Below, piece by piece: positions 8,014 through 16,122 of a DNA stretch of 64,000 nucleotides. Below the pieces are notes generated by a model. It saw only the letters and a list, made by a program, of their open reading frames with translations, ran no database searches and was not told where the DNA came from. The DNA comes from Palsa-504 sp963835775. Lineage in GTDB: Bacteria; Actinomycetota; Actinomycetes; Streptosporangiales; Streptosporangiaceae. How positions within the stretch are numbered: position 1 is the first letter of the stretch; every line of letters starts with the position of its first letter. Made by a program: the position numbers and the translations under genes. The stretch is from positions 248,001-312,000 of the forward strand of contig CAWIHB010000024.1 in the NCBI GenBank assembly GCA_963835775.1. Direction: 5' to 3'.

Positions 8014-8520
8014 ATGACCACGCACCCGGATCCCACCTACCCGCCGCTGCTGGCCAGCGGCCAGACCTGGGAGGAGATGACCGTCGGCAGTGCGTTCCGC
8101 ACCGCGGCCCGGACCATCACCGAGACCGACCTGATCACGTTCGTCACCTGGGGCGGCTTCAGCGAGGCGCTGTTCCTGGACGCCTCGCACGCCGCCGCGG
8201 GCGGGTACACCGGGCGGCTGGTCCCCGGCGCCCTCGTCTACTGCCTCGGCGAGGGGCTGGTCATCCAGACCAACGTGATCAACACGACCGGCCTGGCGTT
8301 CATGTCCATGGACCTGACCATCAAGCGGCCCGCCTACGTCGGGGACACCATTCACGTGGTGGTCGAGGTGACCCAGGCCCGGGCGGCGAGCACCGGGTCG
8401 CGGGGCGTGGTCACCACCAGGAACAGCGTCCGCAACCAGCGCGGCGAGGACGTGCTGGTCTACACCCCGGTCCGGCTGGTCCGCGGCCGCGGCTACCAGC
8501 AGCCGGATGGGACCCCCTGA
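8014..8520 (+). CDS. MaoC-like hot-dog-fold protein
   Basis: The 168-residue protein begins MTTHPDPTYPPLLASGQTWE with GGAG upstream, and has single-domain MaoC-fold length and pattern. Family hydratases carry a GDxNPxH motif and an HG turn. Here the equivalents read GGFSEALFLD and VPGALV, so the catalytic Asp and His appear replaced. It may be a non-hydratase hot-dog protein (binding or thioesterase role) rather than an (R)-enoyl-CoA hydratase. It is transcribed alone, divergent from the fused acyl-CoA dehydrogenase, with which it presumably shares regulation. Confidence 0.75.
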   Translation: MTTHPDPTYPPLLASGQTWEEMTVGSAFRTAARTITETDLITFVTWGGFSEALFLDASHAAAGGYTGRLVPGALVYCLGEGLVIQTNVINTTGLAFMSMDLTIKRPAYVGDTIHVVVEVTQARAASTGSRGVVTTRNSVRNQRGEDVLVYTPVRLVRGRGYQQPDGTP

Positions 8521-8661
8521 CCGCCCCGGACTCCGGAAGATCAAGACCTTTCTGCCGAACGGAACGTGGTGCACCGCCCCGCACAGCGGTGCTCCGCCGC
8601 GCCGCGCAAACGTGCGCCACGTGCGGGTCTGCTGACCAGACGGCCGTCCCGGTACCGGGAC
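8521..8661. other. intergenic stretch with a repeated 25-bp word
   Basis: No gene is recognised here. Bases 8553-8577 match 24894-24918 at 23 of 25 positions. Both copies lie in spacer DNA upstream of a gene start, and both contain GGTGCACC. Confidence 0.4.
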
Positions 8662-8690
8662 TTGACGAGCTAAATTATTTAGCTGATTAT
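8662..8690 (+). promoter_or_regulatory. sigma-70-type promoter whose 17-bp spacer is a perfect palindrome
   Basis: TTGACG (8662-8667) and GATTAT (8685-8690) are separated by exactly 17 bp. Those 17 bp are the perfect palindrome AGCTAAATTATTTAGCT, an ideal repressor site. Its inner word TAAATTATTTAGCT resembles the words in the promoters at 22601, 56279 and 63570. It lies about 340 bp before the FadR/GntR start and points toward it. Confidence 0.65.
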
Positions 8691-9028
8691 AAAGAAATGA
8701 AGCGTTCCCGCGTGAGCCTGTGGCTAGTCTCGGTGGGCCGGTCGCTGGGCCGGTCGCTGGGCCCGCCGCCCCCGCCGCCCCGCCGCTACTTCTCCCGCTG
8801 CTGGCTCGCCGCGCCGCCGCGCGCGCTGCCCGGCAGCGCGCCGCCTGGGCGTCGCCCCCGTGGGAGCCGGTTATACCCGTGGGGGCCGGTGATAGGGCCC
8901 GGGTGCGCCGCCCGCGACACGGCCGCCTGCAAGCGGGTAGACGAGTAAACCTCGTATGCTTATTGCATGAAAGCATCCGGTCTGGTTTCAGGCCCGATCG
9001 GATCAGGCTCACAGCCCGAGGGGAAAGC
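8691..9028 (+). promoter_or_regulatory. long leader region of the FadR/GntR gene with a second inverted repeat
   Basis: No credible gene is seen here; the open frames are Pro/Arg/Gly-rich and low-complexity. A 12-bp tandem duplication (gggccggtcgct) lies near 8733-8756. An inverted repeat ATGCTT (8956-8961) / AAGCAT (8971-8976) with a 9-bp spacer lies about 55 bp before the TTG start. It is a candidate autoregulatory operator. Confidence 0.4.
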
Positions 9029-9787
9029 TTGAACGCGGTCAGGACAGGCTCGACAGTCCGGGTGCCGAAGGCGGGGGAGATGGTGGCCTCGAATCTCCGC
9101 CGGCAGATCGTGCTCGGCGAGCTGAAGGAGGGCGATCAGCTGCCCTCCGAGAGCGTGCTGATGGAGGAATTCGGCGTCTCGCGGCCCACGCTGCGTGAGG
9201 CGTTCCGCATCCTGGAAGCCGAGGGCGCTATTACCGTGCGGCGCGGCGTGCGCGGTGGCGCGCGGGTGCAGGTGCCCGACATCGCGGTGGCCGCCAGGCA
9301 CGTCGGCCTGCTGCTTCAGTACCGGGGCACGCTGCTGTCCGATGTCTACGAGGTCCGCACCGTGCTGGAGCCCGCTGCCGCCCGGATGGCGGCCAAGCGC
9401 CGCACGTCGGCGGATCTCGCCCGGCTGCAGGAGGCGCTGGACCGGCATCACGCGTCCACCGAGGATCCGGGCGACGCCTTCGCCGCCGACGCCGACTTCC
9501 ACCGGCTCATCGTGGAGCTTTCCGGGAACGAGACGCTTCAGGTCCTTTCCGCGATGGTCGGCAACATCATCCGCGAGGGCGACCGGACCTATGCGGTAAG
9601 CCATGACTGGTCGCACGAGCAGGAGCTGGTCAAGATGGCGCTGCGGGCGCACACCCGGCTGGTAGAGCTCATCCGCAAGCGCAGCGGCGAGGAAGCCGAG
9701 GAACTGTGGCGCAAGCACCTGGCCGAGTCGGCCAAGATCGTGCTGGGCGACCGCAGCACGGCCACGGTGGTGGAACTGCTGTCCTGA
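9029..9787 (+). CDS. FadR-subfamily GntR transcriptional regulator
   Basis: The TTG at 9029 has GAGGGGA upstream and gives 252 residues. Residues 12-85 are a winged helix-turn-helix (VASNLRRQIVLGELKEGDQL, LPSESVLMEEFGVSRPTLRE). Residues 95-235 are an all-helical FCD ligand domain with Asp/His positions (DADFHRL, HTRLVEL, WRKHL) typical of metal-binding FCD domains. FadR-type regulators commonly sense acyl-CoA or organic acids. This is the only recognisable transcription factor in the window, so it is the natural candidate for the shared AT-rich promoter words. A longer in-frame start at 8720 would add a low-complexity Pro/Arg tail and is unlikely. Confidence 0.88.
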   Translation: MNAVRTGSTVRVPKAGEMVASNLRRQIVLGELKEGDQLPSESVLMEEFGVSRPTLREAFRILEAEGAITVRRGVRGGARVQVPDIAVAARHVGLLLQYRGTLLSDVYEVRTVLEPAAARMAAKRRTSADLARLQEALDRHHASTEDPGDAFAADADFHRLIVELSGNETLQVLSAMVGNIIREGDRTYAVSHDWSHEQELVKMALRAHTRLVELIRKRSGEEAEELWRKHLAESAKIVLGDRSTATVVELLS

Positions 9788-9808
9788 GCGGGCCAGCGCC
9801 GGCCCGCT
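9787..9808. terminator. bidirectional hairpin between convergent genes
   Basis: AGCGGGCC (9787-9794) and GGCCCGCT (9801-9808) form a perfect 8-bp stem with a 6-base loop. It begins at the regulator's stop codon and lies just before the end of the convergent SDR gene. No U-tract follows, as is common in high-GC genomes. Confidence 0.55.
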
Positions 9809-9817
9809 GGATCCGGC

Positions 9818-10576
9818 TCAGCGCAGGTAGGCCTGGCCGCCATCCACGGCGATCGTGGTGCCGGTGATGTAGCGGGCCGCCGGGCTGCACAGGAACGCCA
9901 CCACCGGGCCGATCTCCTCCTCCGGATCGCCCAGCCGGCGCAGCGGGATGCTCAGCATGCTGCGCTCGTACTCGGCCGGGTTGGCCTCCCCCCAGGCCCG
10001 GGCGGCCGGGCTGGCCGCCGCGGGCAGCACGGCGACGACCCGGATGCCGTCCGGCCCCCATTCGGCCGCGGCCACCCGGGTCAGGCTCTGGGTCGCCGCC
10101 TTGGCCGCGGCGTAGACGCCGCGGGCGGCAGGCAGCGGGTTCACCGCGGCCGAGCTGCCGAGGTTGACGATCACGCTGCCCGGCCGCAGGTGCGGATGGC
10201 ACTCCTTCATCAGCCGGAACACGGCCAGCGGCCCGGATTCCCAGCAGGCGCCGAAGGCCTCGTCGGTGACCTCGAGGATCGAGCCGAGCGCGGGGACCTG
10301 CGCGTTGTTCACCAGGATGTCCAGGCCGCCCAGCTCGCTGACCGTGTGCGCGACGCAGCGCCTGATGTCGGCCGGCCGGGTCACGTCCGCGACGACCGGC
10401 AGCGCCGTGCCGCCCGGCTTCTCGATCTCCGCCGCCACCGCGAGCAGCTTGGCCTCGGTGCGGCCCACCAGCGCGACCGCCGCGCCCTCGCGCGCCAGCG
10501 CCAGCGCGATGCCCCGGCCGACTCCCTGACCGCCGCCGGTGACGATGGCCCGCCTGCCGCCCAGTGTCCCTGCCAT
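9818..10576 (-). CDS. short-chain dehydrogenase/reductase (SDR)
   Basis: This is a 252-residue classical SDR. TGGGQGVGRG (residues 13-22) is the cofactor loop, and NNAQ and YAAAKAA supply the structural and catalytic positions. The C-terminus YITGTTIAVDGGQAYLR is typical of FabG-like enzymes. The start has AGGAGGG upstream. It is convergent with the FadR-type regulator and divergent from the ABC importer, sharing the palindromic AT-rich region at 10629-10690. The likely role is oxidation or reduction of a hydroxy/keto acyl intermediate. Confidence 0.88.
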   Translation of the reverse strand: MAGTLGGRRAIVTGGGQGVGRGIALALAREGAAVALVGRTEAKLLAVAAEIEKPGGTALPVVADVTRPADIRRCVAHTVSELGGLDILVNNAQVPALGSILEVTDEAFGACWESGPLAVFRLMKECHPHLRPGSVIVNLGSSAAVNPLPAARGVYAAAKAATQSLTRVAAAEWGPDGIRVVAVLPAAASPAARAWGEANPAEYERSMLSIPLRRLGDPEEEIGPVVAFLCSPAARYITGTTIAVDGGQAYLR

Positions 10577-10628
10577 GACCCTCCTGACTCAGTATCGCTG
10601 CCGAGTATCGCTGCCGACCACGCGGACG

Positions 10629-10690
10629 TCATCTAACCATAGACAGCACGGTTGGTTAGATGATAACAATTAGGTAGATAATTAAGCTAC
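10629..10690. promoter_or_regulatory. AT-rich divergent promoter block C with an 11-bp inverted repeat
   Basis: TCATCTAACCA (10629-10639) and TGGTTAGATGA (10653-10663) are perfect inverted arms around a 13-bp spacer. A second AT-rich word, TAGGTAGATAATTAA (10671-10685), follows and contains GATAAT as a possible -10 for the importer operon. ATCATCTAAC in the arm is shared with the promoter at 56279-56293. It lies between the starts at 10576 (-) and 10823 (+). Confidence 0.6.
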
Positions 10691-10822
10691 CTTCTGGTGA
10701 TCGGGATCACTCCCGGCTTACCGTCCAGTCATCGTCGCTATGACTCCCGCCACGCCGGCGCCCCAGGGCGCCGGGCGGGCCAGTCACCGCCCCAGCCGAC
10801 TTCCTTGGGGGTCGAACCAGCA

Positions 10823-12034
10823 ATGAACAGCACACGCAGAACCGCGCTGCTGCGGGCATCCGCGCTGAGCGCCGCGGTCGTGGCCCTCGCCGCCGCCTGT
10901 AGCAGCAGTAACAGCAGCAGCACGAGCGCGGTCAGCTCCAGCGCCGCCGTCGCCTCGTCCGGGTCGGACCTGGTCATCGGCACCATCGGTAACTTCTCCG
11001 GTCCCGGCGGCGAACCCTCGCACCTGGCCGGCCTGCAGGCCTGGGTGGACTCCGTCAACGCCAGCGGCGGGATCAAGGGCCGCCAGATCAAGCTGGTCGT
11101 CGAGGATGACCAGGGCGACGCCACCAACTCGCAGGCGGACATCCGCCAGCTCGTCCAGGTCGACCACGTGCTGGCTATCGTCAGCCCGGAGGCCTCGGCG
11201 ACCGAGAGCGGCTGGGCCTCTTATGTCCAGCAGCAGCACGTCGCCGTGATCGGCGGGCAGGCGGACACCTCGGTGTGGTTCACCAACCCCTCGTTCTTCC
11301 CGTCCGGCGCCACGGTGCTGACCTCGCTGGAGATGCAGGCGTATGCGGTCAAGGCGGCGGGCAAGGACTCGTTCGGCGCGGTGTACTGCGCCGAGGCCGC
11401 CGTCTGCAAACAGGTCCTGCCCGCGCTGCAAGGCTATGCCAAGGCGTTCCGGCTCGACCTGTCCACCAGCGCGGCGATCGCCGTGGCGGCGCCCAGCTAC
11501 ACCGCCCAGTGCCTGGCCGCCAGGCAGGCCGGCGCGCAGGCGCTGATCATCGACGCGTCCTACGCCGCCGGCTCCCGGTTTGCGCCGGCCTGCGCGCAGC
11601 AGGGTTACAGTCCGGTGTACGTGATCCCCTCCGGCGCGTTCGACAGCGGCTACCTGCAGGTGTCCCAGGTGAACGGCGCCTACGTGCCGACCACCAACGC
11701 GCTGTGGTTCGCCGGCACCCCGGCCGTGGACCAGTTCAAGGCGGCAATGGCCAAGTACGAGCCGGGCACCACACTGGGCCCGAACCCGATGTCCGGCTGG
11801 TCGGGAGGCGCCCTGTTCGCGGCGGCGGCCGCCAGCCTGCCGGCCGACCCGACTCCCGCCGACGTGTTCACCGCCCTGTACGCGCTGCCGAAGAACGACA
11901 CGCTGAACGGGCTCAGCCCGCCGCTGAACTTCCACTCCGGCGCGCCGGCCTCCCAGGTGACCTGCTTTTTCCTCGGCCGGATCGAGAACGGTCAGCTGAC
12001 CGCCCCCCAGGGCCCCGCACCCATCTGCCCGTGA
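10823..12034 (+). CDS. ABC transporter substrate-binding lipoprotein (branched-chain amino acid/amide type)
   Basis: The 403-residue protein begins MNSTRRTALLRASALSAAVV and continues LAAAC, a lipobox-like signal with Cys near residue 27, then a Ser-rich linker. The mature part (GTIGNFSGPGGEPSHLAGLQ, WVDSVNASGGIKGRQIKLVV) is a periplasmic-binding-protein type 1 fold of the LivJ/LivK class. In catabolic clusters such proteins often bind aromatic or organic acids rather than amino acids. It is first in the operon with the fused permease/ATPase and LivF. A start further upstream at 10697 would cross the promoter, so I used the ATG at 10823. Confidence 0.9.
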   Translation: MNSTRRTALLRASALSAAVVALAAACSSSNSSSTSAVSSSAAVASSGSDLVIGTIGNFSGPGGEPSHLAGLQAWVDSVNASGGIKGRQIKLVVEDDQGDATNSQADIRQLVQVDHVLAIVSPEASATESGWASYVQQQHVAVIGGQADTSVWFTNPSFFPSGATVLTSLEMQAYAVKAAGKDSFGAVYCAEAAVCKQVLPALQGYAKAFRLDLSTSAAIAVAAPSYTAQCLAARQAGAQALIIDASYAAGSRFAPACAQQGYSPVYVIPSGAFDSGYLQVSQVNGAYVPTTNALWFAGTPAVDQFKAAMAKYEPGTTLGPNPMSGWSGGALFAAAAASLPADPTPADVFTALYALPKNDTLNGLSPPLNFHSGAPASQVTCFFLGRIENGQLTAPQGPAPICP

Positions 12035-12040
12035 GCCCGC

Positions 12041-12068
12041 TCCCGGGGTCCCTGCCGGGGCCCCGGGA
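12041..12068 (+). terminator. strong hairpin between binding-protein and permease genes
   Basis: TCCCGGGGTCCC (12041-12052) can pair with GGGGCCCCGGGA (12057-12068) through 12 pairs with one G-T wobble, leaving a 4-base loop. Hairpins at this place in ABC operons commonly cause partial termination or protect the upstream mRNA, giving excess binding protein over permease. Confidence 0.55.
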
Positions 12069-12093
12069 CCTACCTACCCAGTGAGATGACCGG

Positions 12094-14826
12094 ATGAATG
12101 CGCTGCTCCCGTTCGTGATCCTCGGCATCACCGCCGGCTCGGTCTACGGCCTGACCGGCACCGGCCTGGTGCTCACCTACAAGACATCTGGCATCTTCAA
12201 CTTCGCCCAGGGCGCGGTGGCCACGGCCGGCGCCTACGTCTTCTACATCCTGCACGACGACGTCCTGCACCTGCCCGCCGTGCCGGTCGCGCTGATCTGC
12301 GTCCTGGTGGTGGGCCCGGTGCTCGGCCTGGGGCTGGAGGCGATGGCGCGCCGGCTCGCCGATGCCTCGGCGACCATGCAGGTAGTCGCCACGATCGGTG
12401 TCGTCCTGCTGGTCCAGGGCTTCTTCTCGGCGACGTTCGGTACGCTAGCCCGCACCTTCCCGCCGTGGCTGCCGCAGCACACGGTCGAGATCGGCGGCGT
12501 GTTCGTCGGTGAAGACCAGATGATCATCACCGGCCTGGCCCTCGCCGCCACCATCGCCCTGTTCCTGTTCTTCCGCAAGACGCGGCTCGGCCTGGCCATG
12601 CGGGGCGTGGTCGACAACCCGGAACTGCTCGACCTGGGCGGCACCAGCCCGGCGGCGGTGCGTCGGTGGGCCTGGATCATCGGCTCCAGCTTCGCCGTCC
12701 TGGCCGGGATCCTGCTGGCGCCGACCCTGAATCTGGACGCCACCGTGCTCACCCTGCTGGTCGTCCAGGCGTTCGGCGCCGCGGCGATCGGCCGGTTCTC
12801 CAGCCTGCCGCTCACCTACGCCGGCGGCCTGGTGGTCGGGATCGCCGCCTCGGTCGCCACCAAGTACGTGGTCACGAGCAGCGCCGCGCTGGCCGGGCTG
12901 CCGGCCAGCATCCCGTTCATCGTGCTGTTCCTGGTTCTCGTCTTCACGCCGCGGTCCAAGCTGGCCGGCCGCCGGGTGTCCCGGCCCCGGCCGGTCCCGG
13001 CGTACGCGGCGCCGGCCCGGGTGCAGATCGGGGGCGCCGTCGTGCTGGGCGCCGTCCTGGTCATCGTCCCGCACCTGGTCAACGCGGCGCAGCTGCCCTA
13101 CTGGTCCGACGGCATGACCCAGGTGATCCTGTTTCTCTCCCTCGGCCTGCTGGTGCGCACGTCGGGCCAGGTGTCACTGTGCCAGGCGGCGTTCGCCGCG
13201 ATCGGCGCGACCACCATGGGCCACCTGACCGCCGGCTTCGGGCTGCCCTGGGGGATCGCGCTGCTGCTGGCCGGCCTGGCGGCGGTGCCGGTCGGCGCCT
13301 TCATCGCCATTCCCGCCATCCGCCTGCCCGGAGTCTTCCTCGCCCTGGCCACGTTCGGCTTCGGCGTCACCATGGAGCAGATGGGCTACCCGCTGTGGCT
13401 CATGTTCGGCTCCAGCTCGCTGGGCCAGGCGGTCAGCCGGCCCGCCTTCGCGCAGGGCGACGTCGCCTACTACTACCTGATGGTCGTGCTGGCCGTCGGC
13501 GCGGGGCTGCTGGTCATGTGGCTGGTCCGCAGCAGGCTCGGCCGGCTGCTCCGCGGCCTGGCGGACTCGCCGGTCGCCCTGGCCACGCACGGCACCAGCG
13601 TGGTGGTGACCCGGGTACTCGTCTTCTGCATCTCGGCCTTCCTCGCCGCGATCTCCGGAGCCGCCTTCGGCGGCGTGGTGCACACCGTCACCAGCACCGA
13701 TTTCGCCTCGTTCAGCTCGCTCACCTTCCTGGCGCTGCTGGTCATCGTGCCGGGCCGGGAGCCCTGGTACGCCTTCGGCGCGGCGTTCGCGCTGGTCGTC
13801 CTCCCGTCCTGGATCTCGACCGGGGCGACCGTGCAGGACTGGCTGAACGTCCTGTTCGGCGCAGCCGCGGTGCAGGTGGCGCTGGGCTTCGTGCCGCGCA
13901 GCACGCGCCTGCAGGCGCTCGCCGACCGCATCGGCGGCCGCCGCCCGTCCATGCCCGGGCCCGCCGGGCCGGTCCCGGCGGTCACCGTGACGAAGGCCCG
14001 GTCACCCGCTCGGGCCGCCCGGCCGGCCCGCGCTCCCGCCGCCGGGCTGGACCTGACCCACGTCACGGTCAGGTACGGGGGGCACGTCGCGGTCAACGAC
14101 GTGAGCCTGACCGCCTCGGTCGGCCGCATCACCGGGCTGATCGGGCCCAACGGCGCGGGCAAGACCACCCTGTTCAACGTGGCCTCCGGCCTGGTCCGGC
14201 CGGCCGCCGGCACGCTGCGGCTGCACGGCGCGGACATGTCCGCGCTCGACCCGGCCGGACGGGCCCGGCAGGGCCTGGGCCGGACCTTCCAGAAGATGGA
14301 GCTGTTCGACTCGCTGACCGCGCGGGAGAACGTGTCCCTGGGCCGCGAGGCCGGGCAGGCCGGCCGACGGCCCTGGCGCCATCTGGCCGAGACCAGGACC
14401 GAGTCCCGGAGCCGGGGCGCGGCGGCCGAGCAGGCCATGGCGCTGGCCGGGATCGCCGATCTGGCCGACCGCCCGGTGGCGGCGCTGTCCACCGGGCAGC
14501 GGCGGCTCGTCGAGCTGGCCCGCTGCCTGGCCGGCCAGTTCGACCTGCTGCTGCTCGACGAGCCGTCCTCCGGCCTGGACGGCGTGGAGACTGAGCGGTT
14601 CGGCCAGGTCCTCACCCGGGTGGTGGCCGAACGCGGCGCCGGCATCCTGCTGGTCGAGCACGACATGGCGCTGGTCATGAACATCTGCGACTACGTGCAC
14701 GTGCTCGACTTCGGGATCAAGATCTTCGAGGGCAGCACGGCCGAGGTGAGCTTGAGCGATGAGGTCCGGGCCGCCTACCTCGGCACCGACCCGGCCGGCC
14801 TGCCGCAACCGAAGGTTGCGAGGTGA
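12094..14826 (+). CDS. fused LivH-LivM-LivG: two permeases and one ATPase of a branched-chain-type ABC importer
   Basis: The 910-residue polypeptide joins three subunits that are usually separate. Residues 1-290 are LivH-like (GLTGTGLVLTYKTSGIFNFA) and residues 305-615 LivM-like (LGLLVRTSGQVSLCQAAFAA), both multi-spanning. Residues 648-905 are a LivG-like ATPase with Walker A GPNGAGKTT (about 686), signature LSTGQRR, Walker B LLLLDEPSSGLD and switch His in LLVEHD. The junction near 630 is Pro/Ala-rich. With the lipoprotein upstream and LivF (overlapping by four bases) it forms a complete importer, presumably bringing in the substrate of the surrounding catabolic genes. Confidence 0.92.
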   Translation: MNALLPFVILGITAGSVYGLTGTGLVLTYKTSGIFNFAQGAVATAGAYVFYILHDDVLHLPAVPVALICVLVVGPVLGLGLEAMARRLADASATMQVVATIGVVLLVQGFFSATFGTLARTFPPWLPQHTVEIGGVFVGEDQMIITGLALAATIALFLFFRKTRLGLAMRGVVDNPELLDLGGTSPAAVRRWAWIIGSSFAVLAGILLAPTLNLDATVLTLLVVQAFGAAAIGRFSSLPLTYAGGLVVGIAASVATKYVVTSSAALAGLPASIPFIVLFLVLVFTPRSKLAGRRVSRPRPVPAYAAPARVQIGGAVVLGAVLVIVPHLVNAAQLPYWSDGMTQVILFLSLGLLVRTSGQVSLCQAAFAAIGATTMGHLTAGFGLPWGIALLLAGLAAVPVGAFIAIPAIRLPGVFLALATFGFGVTMEQMGYPLWLMFGSSSLGQAVSRPAFAQGDVAYYYLMVVLAVGAGLLVMWLVRSRLGRLLRGLADSPVALATHGTSVVVTRVLVFCISAFLAAISGAAFGGVVHTVTSTDFASFSSLTFLALLVIVPGREPWYAFGAAFALVVLPSWISTGATVQDWLNVLFGAAAVQVALGFVPRSTRLQALADRIGGRRPSMPGPAGPVPAVTVTKARSPARAARPARAPAAGLDLTHVTVRYGGHVAVNDVSLTASVGRITGLIGPNGAGKTTLFNVASGLVRPAAGTLRLHGADMSALDPAGRARQGLGRTFQKMELFDSLTARENVSLGREAGQAGRRPWRHLAETRTESRSRGAAAEQAMALAGIADLADRPVAALSTGQRRLVELARCLAGQFDLLLLDEPSSGLDGVETERFGQVLTRVVAERGAGILLVEHDMALVMNICDYVHVLDFGIKIFEGSTAEVSLSDEVRAAYLGTDPAGLPQPKVAR

Positions 14827-15533
14827 CCCCGATGCTGGAGCTGCGCGGGATCGAGGCAGGCTATGGCGAGCACACCGTTCTCCGCGACGTCTCGCTCACC
14901 GTCCAGCCGGGCACCGTGGTCGCGGTGCTCGGGCCGAACGGGGCCGGCAAGACCACCTTGCTCCGGGTCGCGTCCGGGCTGCTCAGGCCCGCGGCCGGGG
15001 CTGTCTTGCTGGACGGCCAGGACGTGACCAGGACACGGCCGCACGTGCGCGCCAGGCGCGGGCTGTGTCACATCCCAGAAGGCCGCGGCATCTACCCGAC
15101 GCTGACCGTGCGGGAGAACCTGGTGCTGCACTCCCGCCCGGGCCAGGAGGCAGCCGCGCTGGACCGGGCTACCTCGGCCTTCCCGGTGCTGGGGAACAAG
15201 CTCCGCCAGCCGGCCGGCCAGCTGTCCGGCGGCCAGCAGCAGATCCTGTCGCTGGTCCGCGCCTGGATCACCAGCCCCAGGCTGGTCCTGGTGGACGAGG
15301 CGTCGATGGGCCTGGCCCCGGTCGTCGTCGACCGGATCTTCGAGTTCCTCGGCCAGATCGCCGCGTCGGGCACCGCGCTGCTCATCGTCGAGCAGTACGT
15401 GAACCGCGCCCTCGCCCTGGCCCATGCGGTCTACGTCATGAACAAGGGCGGGGTGGTGTTCAGCGGGAAGCCGACCGAAATCACCGACGACCTGTTCGCG
15501 CACTACCTCGGCACCGCCGCCAGCACGCACTGA
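14823..15533 (+). CDS. livF: branched-chain-type ABC transporter ATPase, LivF
   Basis: The 236-residue ATPase starts at a GTG overlapping the upstream stop. It shows Walker A GPNGAGKTT (about residues 38-46), the LivF hallmark CHIPEGRGIYPTLTV, signature LSGGQQQILSLVRAW, Walker B LVLVDEASMGL and switch LLIVEQY. It pairs with the LivG-like domain of the fused protein as the two nucleotide-binding subunits. It ends the operon; downstream are broken genes. Confidence 0.93.
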   Translation: MTPMLELRGIEAGYGEHTVLRDVSLTVQPGTVVAVLGPNGAGKTTLLRVASGLLRPAAGAVLLDGQDVTRTRPHVRARRGLCHIPEGRGIYPTLTVRENLVLHSRPGQEAAALDRATSAFPVLGNKLRQPAGQLSGGQQQILSLVRAWITSPRLVLVDEASMGLAPVVVDRIFEFLGQIAASGTALLIVEQYVNRALALAHAVYVMNKGGVVFSGKPTEITDDLFAHYLGTAASTH

Positions 15534-15555
15534 GCACCGCCGTCACCGGGTCCGT

Positions 15556-15985
15556 TACGAGCTGCCCGGCGATGTCTCTGGCATTCCATCTCGCGTGACT
15601 GGCTTGATGTCGGGGTCTTGGGAATGCCGGAATGATCGTGGCCTGGGCGAGAGCATAGCCAGCAGGGGGAGAGCTGCGAGGGTGGCGGCGAGAGCGCAGA
15701 CGCCGGGCCAGCCGAGCCACTGGTAGGCCCGCACGCCAAGCCATGACCCGGCGCTGCCGCTGAGGAAGGCGCACGTCATGTACGCGGTGTTGAGCCTGCT
15801 GCGGTAGTGCGGGGCCAGGGCGAAGATGCGGCCCTGGTTGGCGACCTGCCCGGACTGGATGGCGTTGTCGAGCAGCAGCATGCCGGTGATCAGGACGGGG
15901 ATCGCGGCTGACCGGGCGGCGGTGCCGGCCAGCAGGATAGACCCAGTGCTCTGGAAAAGCAGGTACGCGGCTGGGTTGCCGACAC
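15556..15985 (-). pseudogene. MFS transporter, C-terminal fragment
   Basis: The minus-strand translation contains PVLITGMLLLDNAIQSGQVA, then NQGRIFALAPHYRSRLNTAY and MTCAFLSGSAGSWLGVRAYQ. This is the familiar last third of a drug-exporter-like MFS protein, with two or three membrane segments. The N-terminal two thirds are missing; the reading frame instead runs into antisense of a GNAT fragment and then an aminotransferase fragment. It is non-functional. Confidence 0.65.
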
Positions 15986-15998
15986 CTATGATCTGGTC

Positions 15999-16122
15999 GT
16001 GAGCACGCGGCTTGAGACAGCACGCCTGGTCATCCGCACCTTCGAGGCTCGCGATGCCGACCCATGGCTCGCGATGGTCACTGACCCCGAGGTCCGCCGG
16101 TTCCTGCCTGCGGGACCAGCCG
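15999..16122 (+). pseudogene. GNAT acetyltransferase, N-terminal fragment
   Basis: From the GTG at 15999 the plus strand encodes STRLETARLVIRTFEARDAD, then PWLAMVTDPEVRRFLPAGPA, the standard first 40 residues of a RimJ/RimL-type GNAT acetyltransferase. After about 16122 the similarity stops and the DNA becomes antisense of an aminotransferase fragment. The acetyl-CoA-binding part is missing. Confidence 0.6.

Noticed and set aside
7966..9012. 348-codon minus-strand frame across the MaoC-fold gene and the regulator leader
   Set aside because: Low-complexity Arg/Pro/Gly translation. The opposite strand holds the recognisable MaoC-fold gene and a promoter.
8720..9028. Longer start for the FadR/GntR gene
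   Set aside because: The extra 103 codons are low-complexity Pro/Ala/Arg with no ribosome binding site. The TTG at 9029 has one and matches the family N-terminus.
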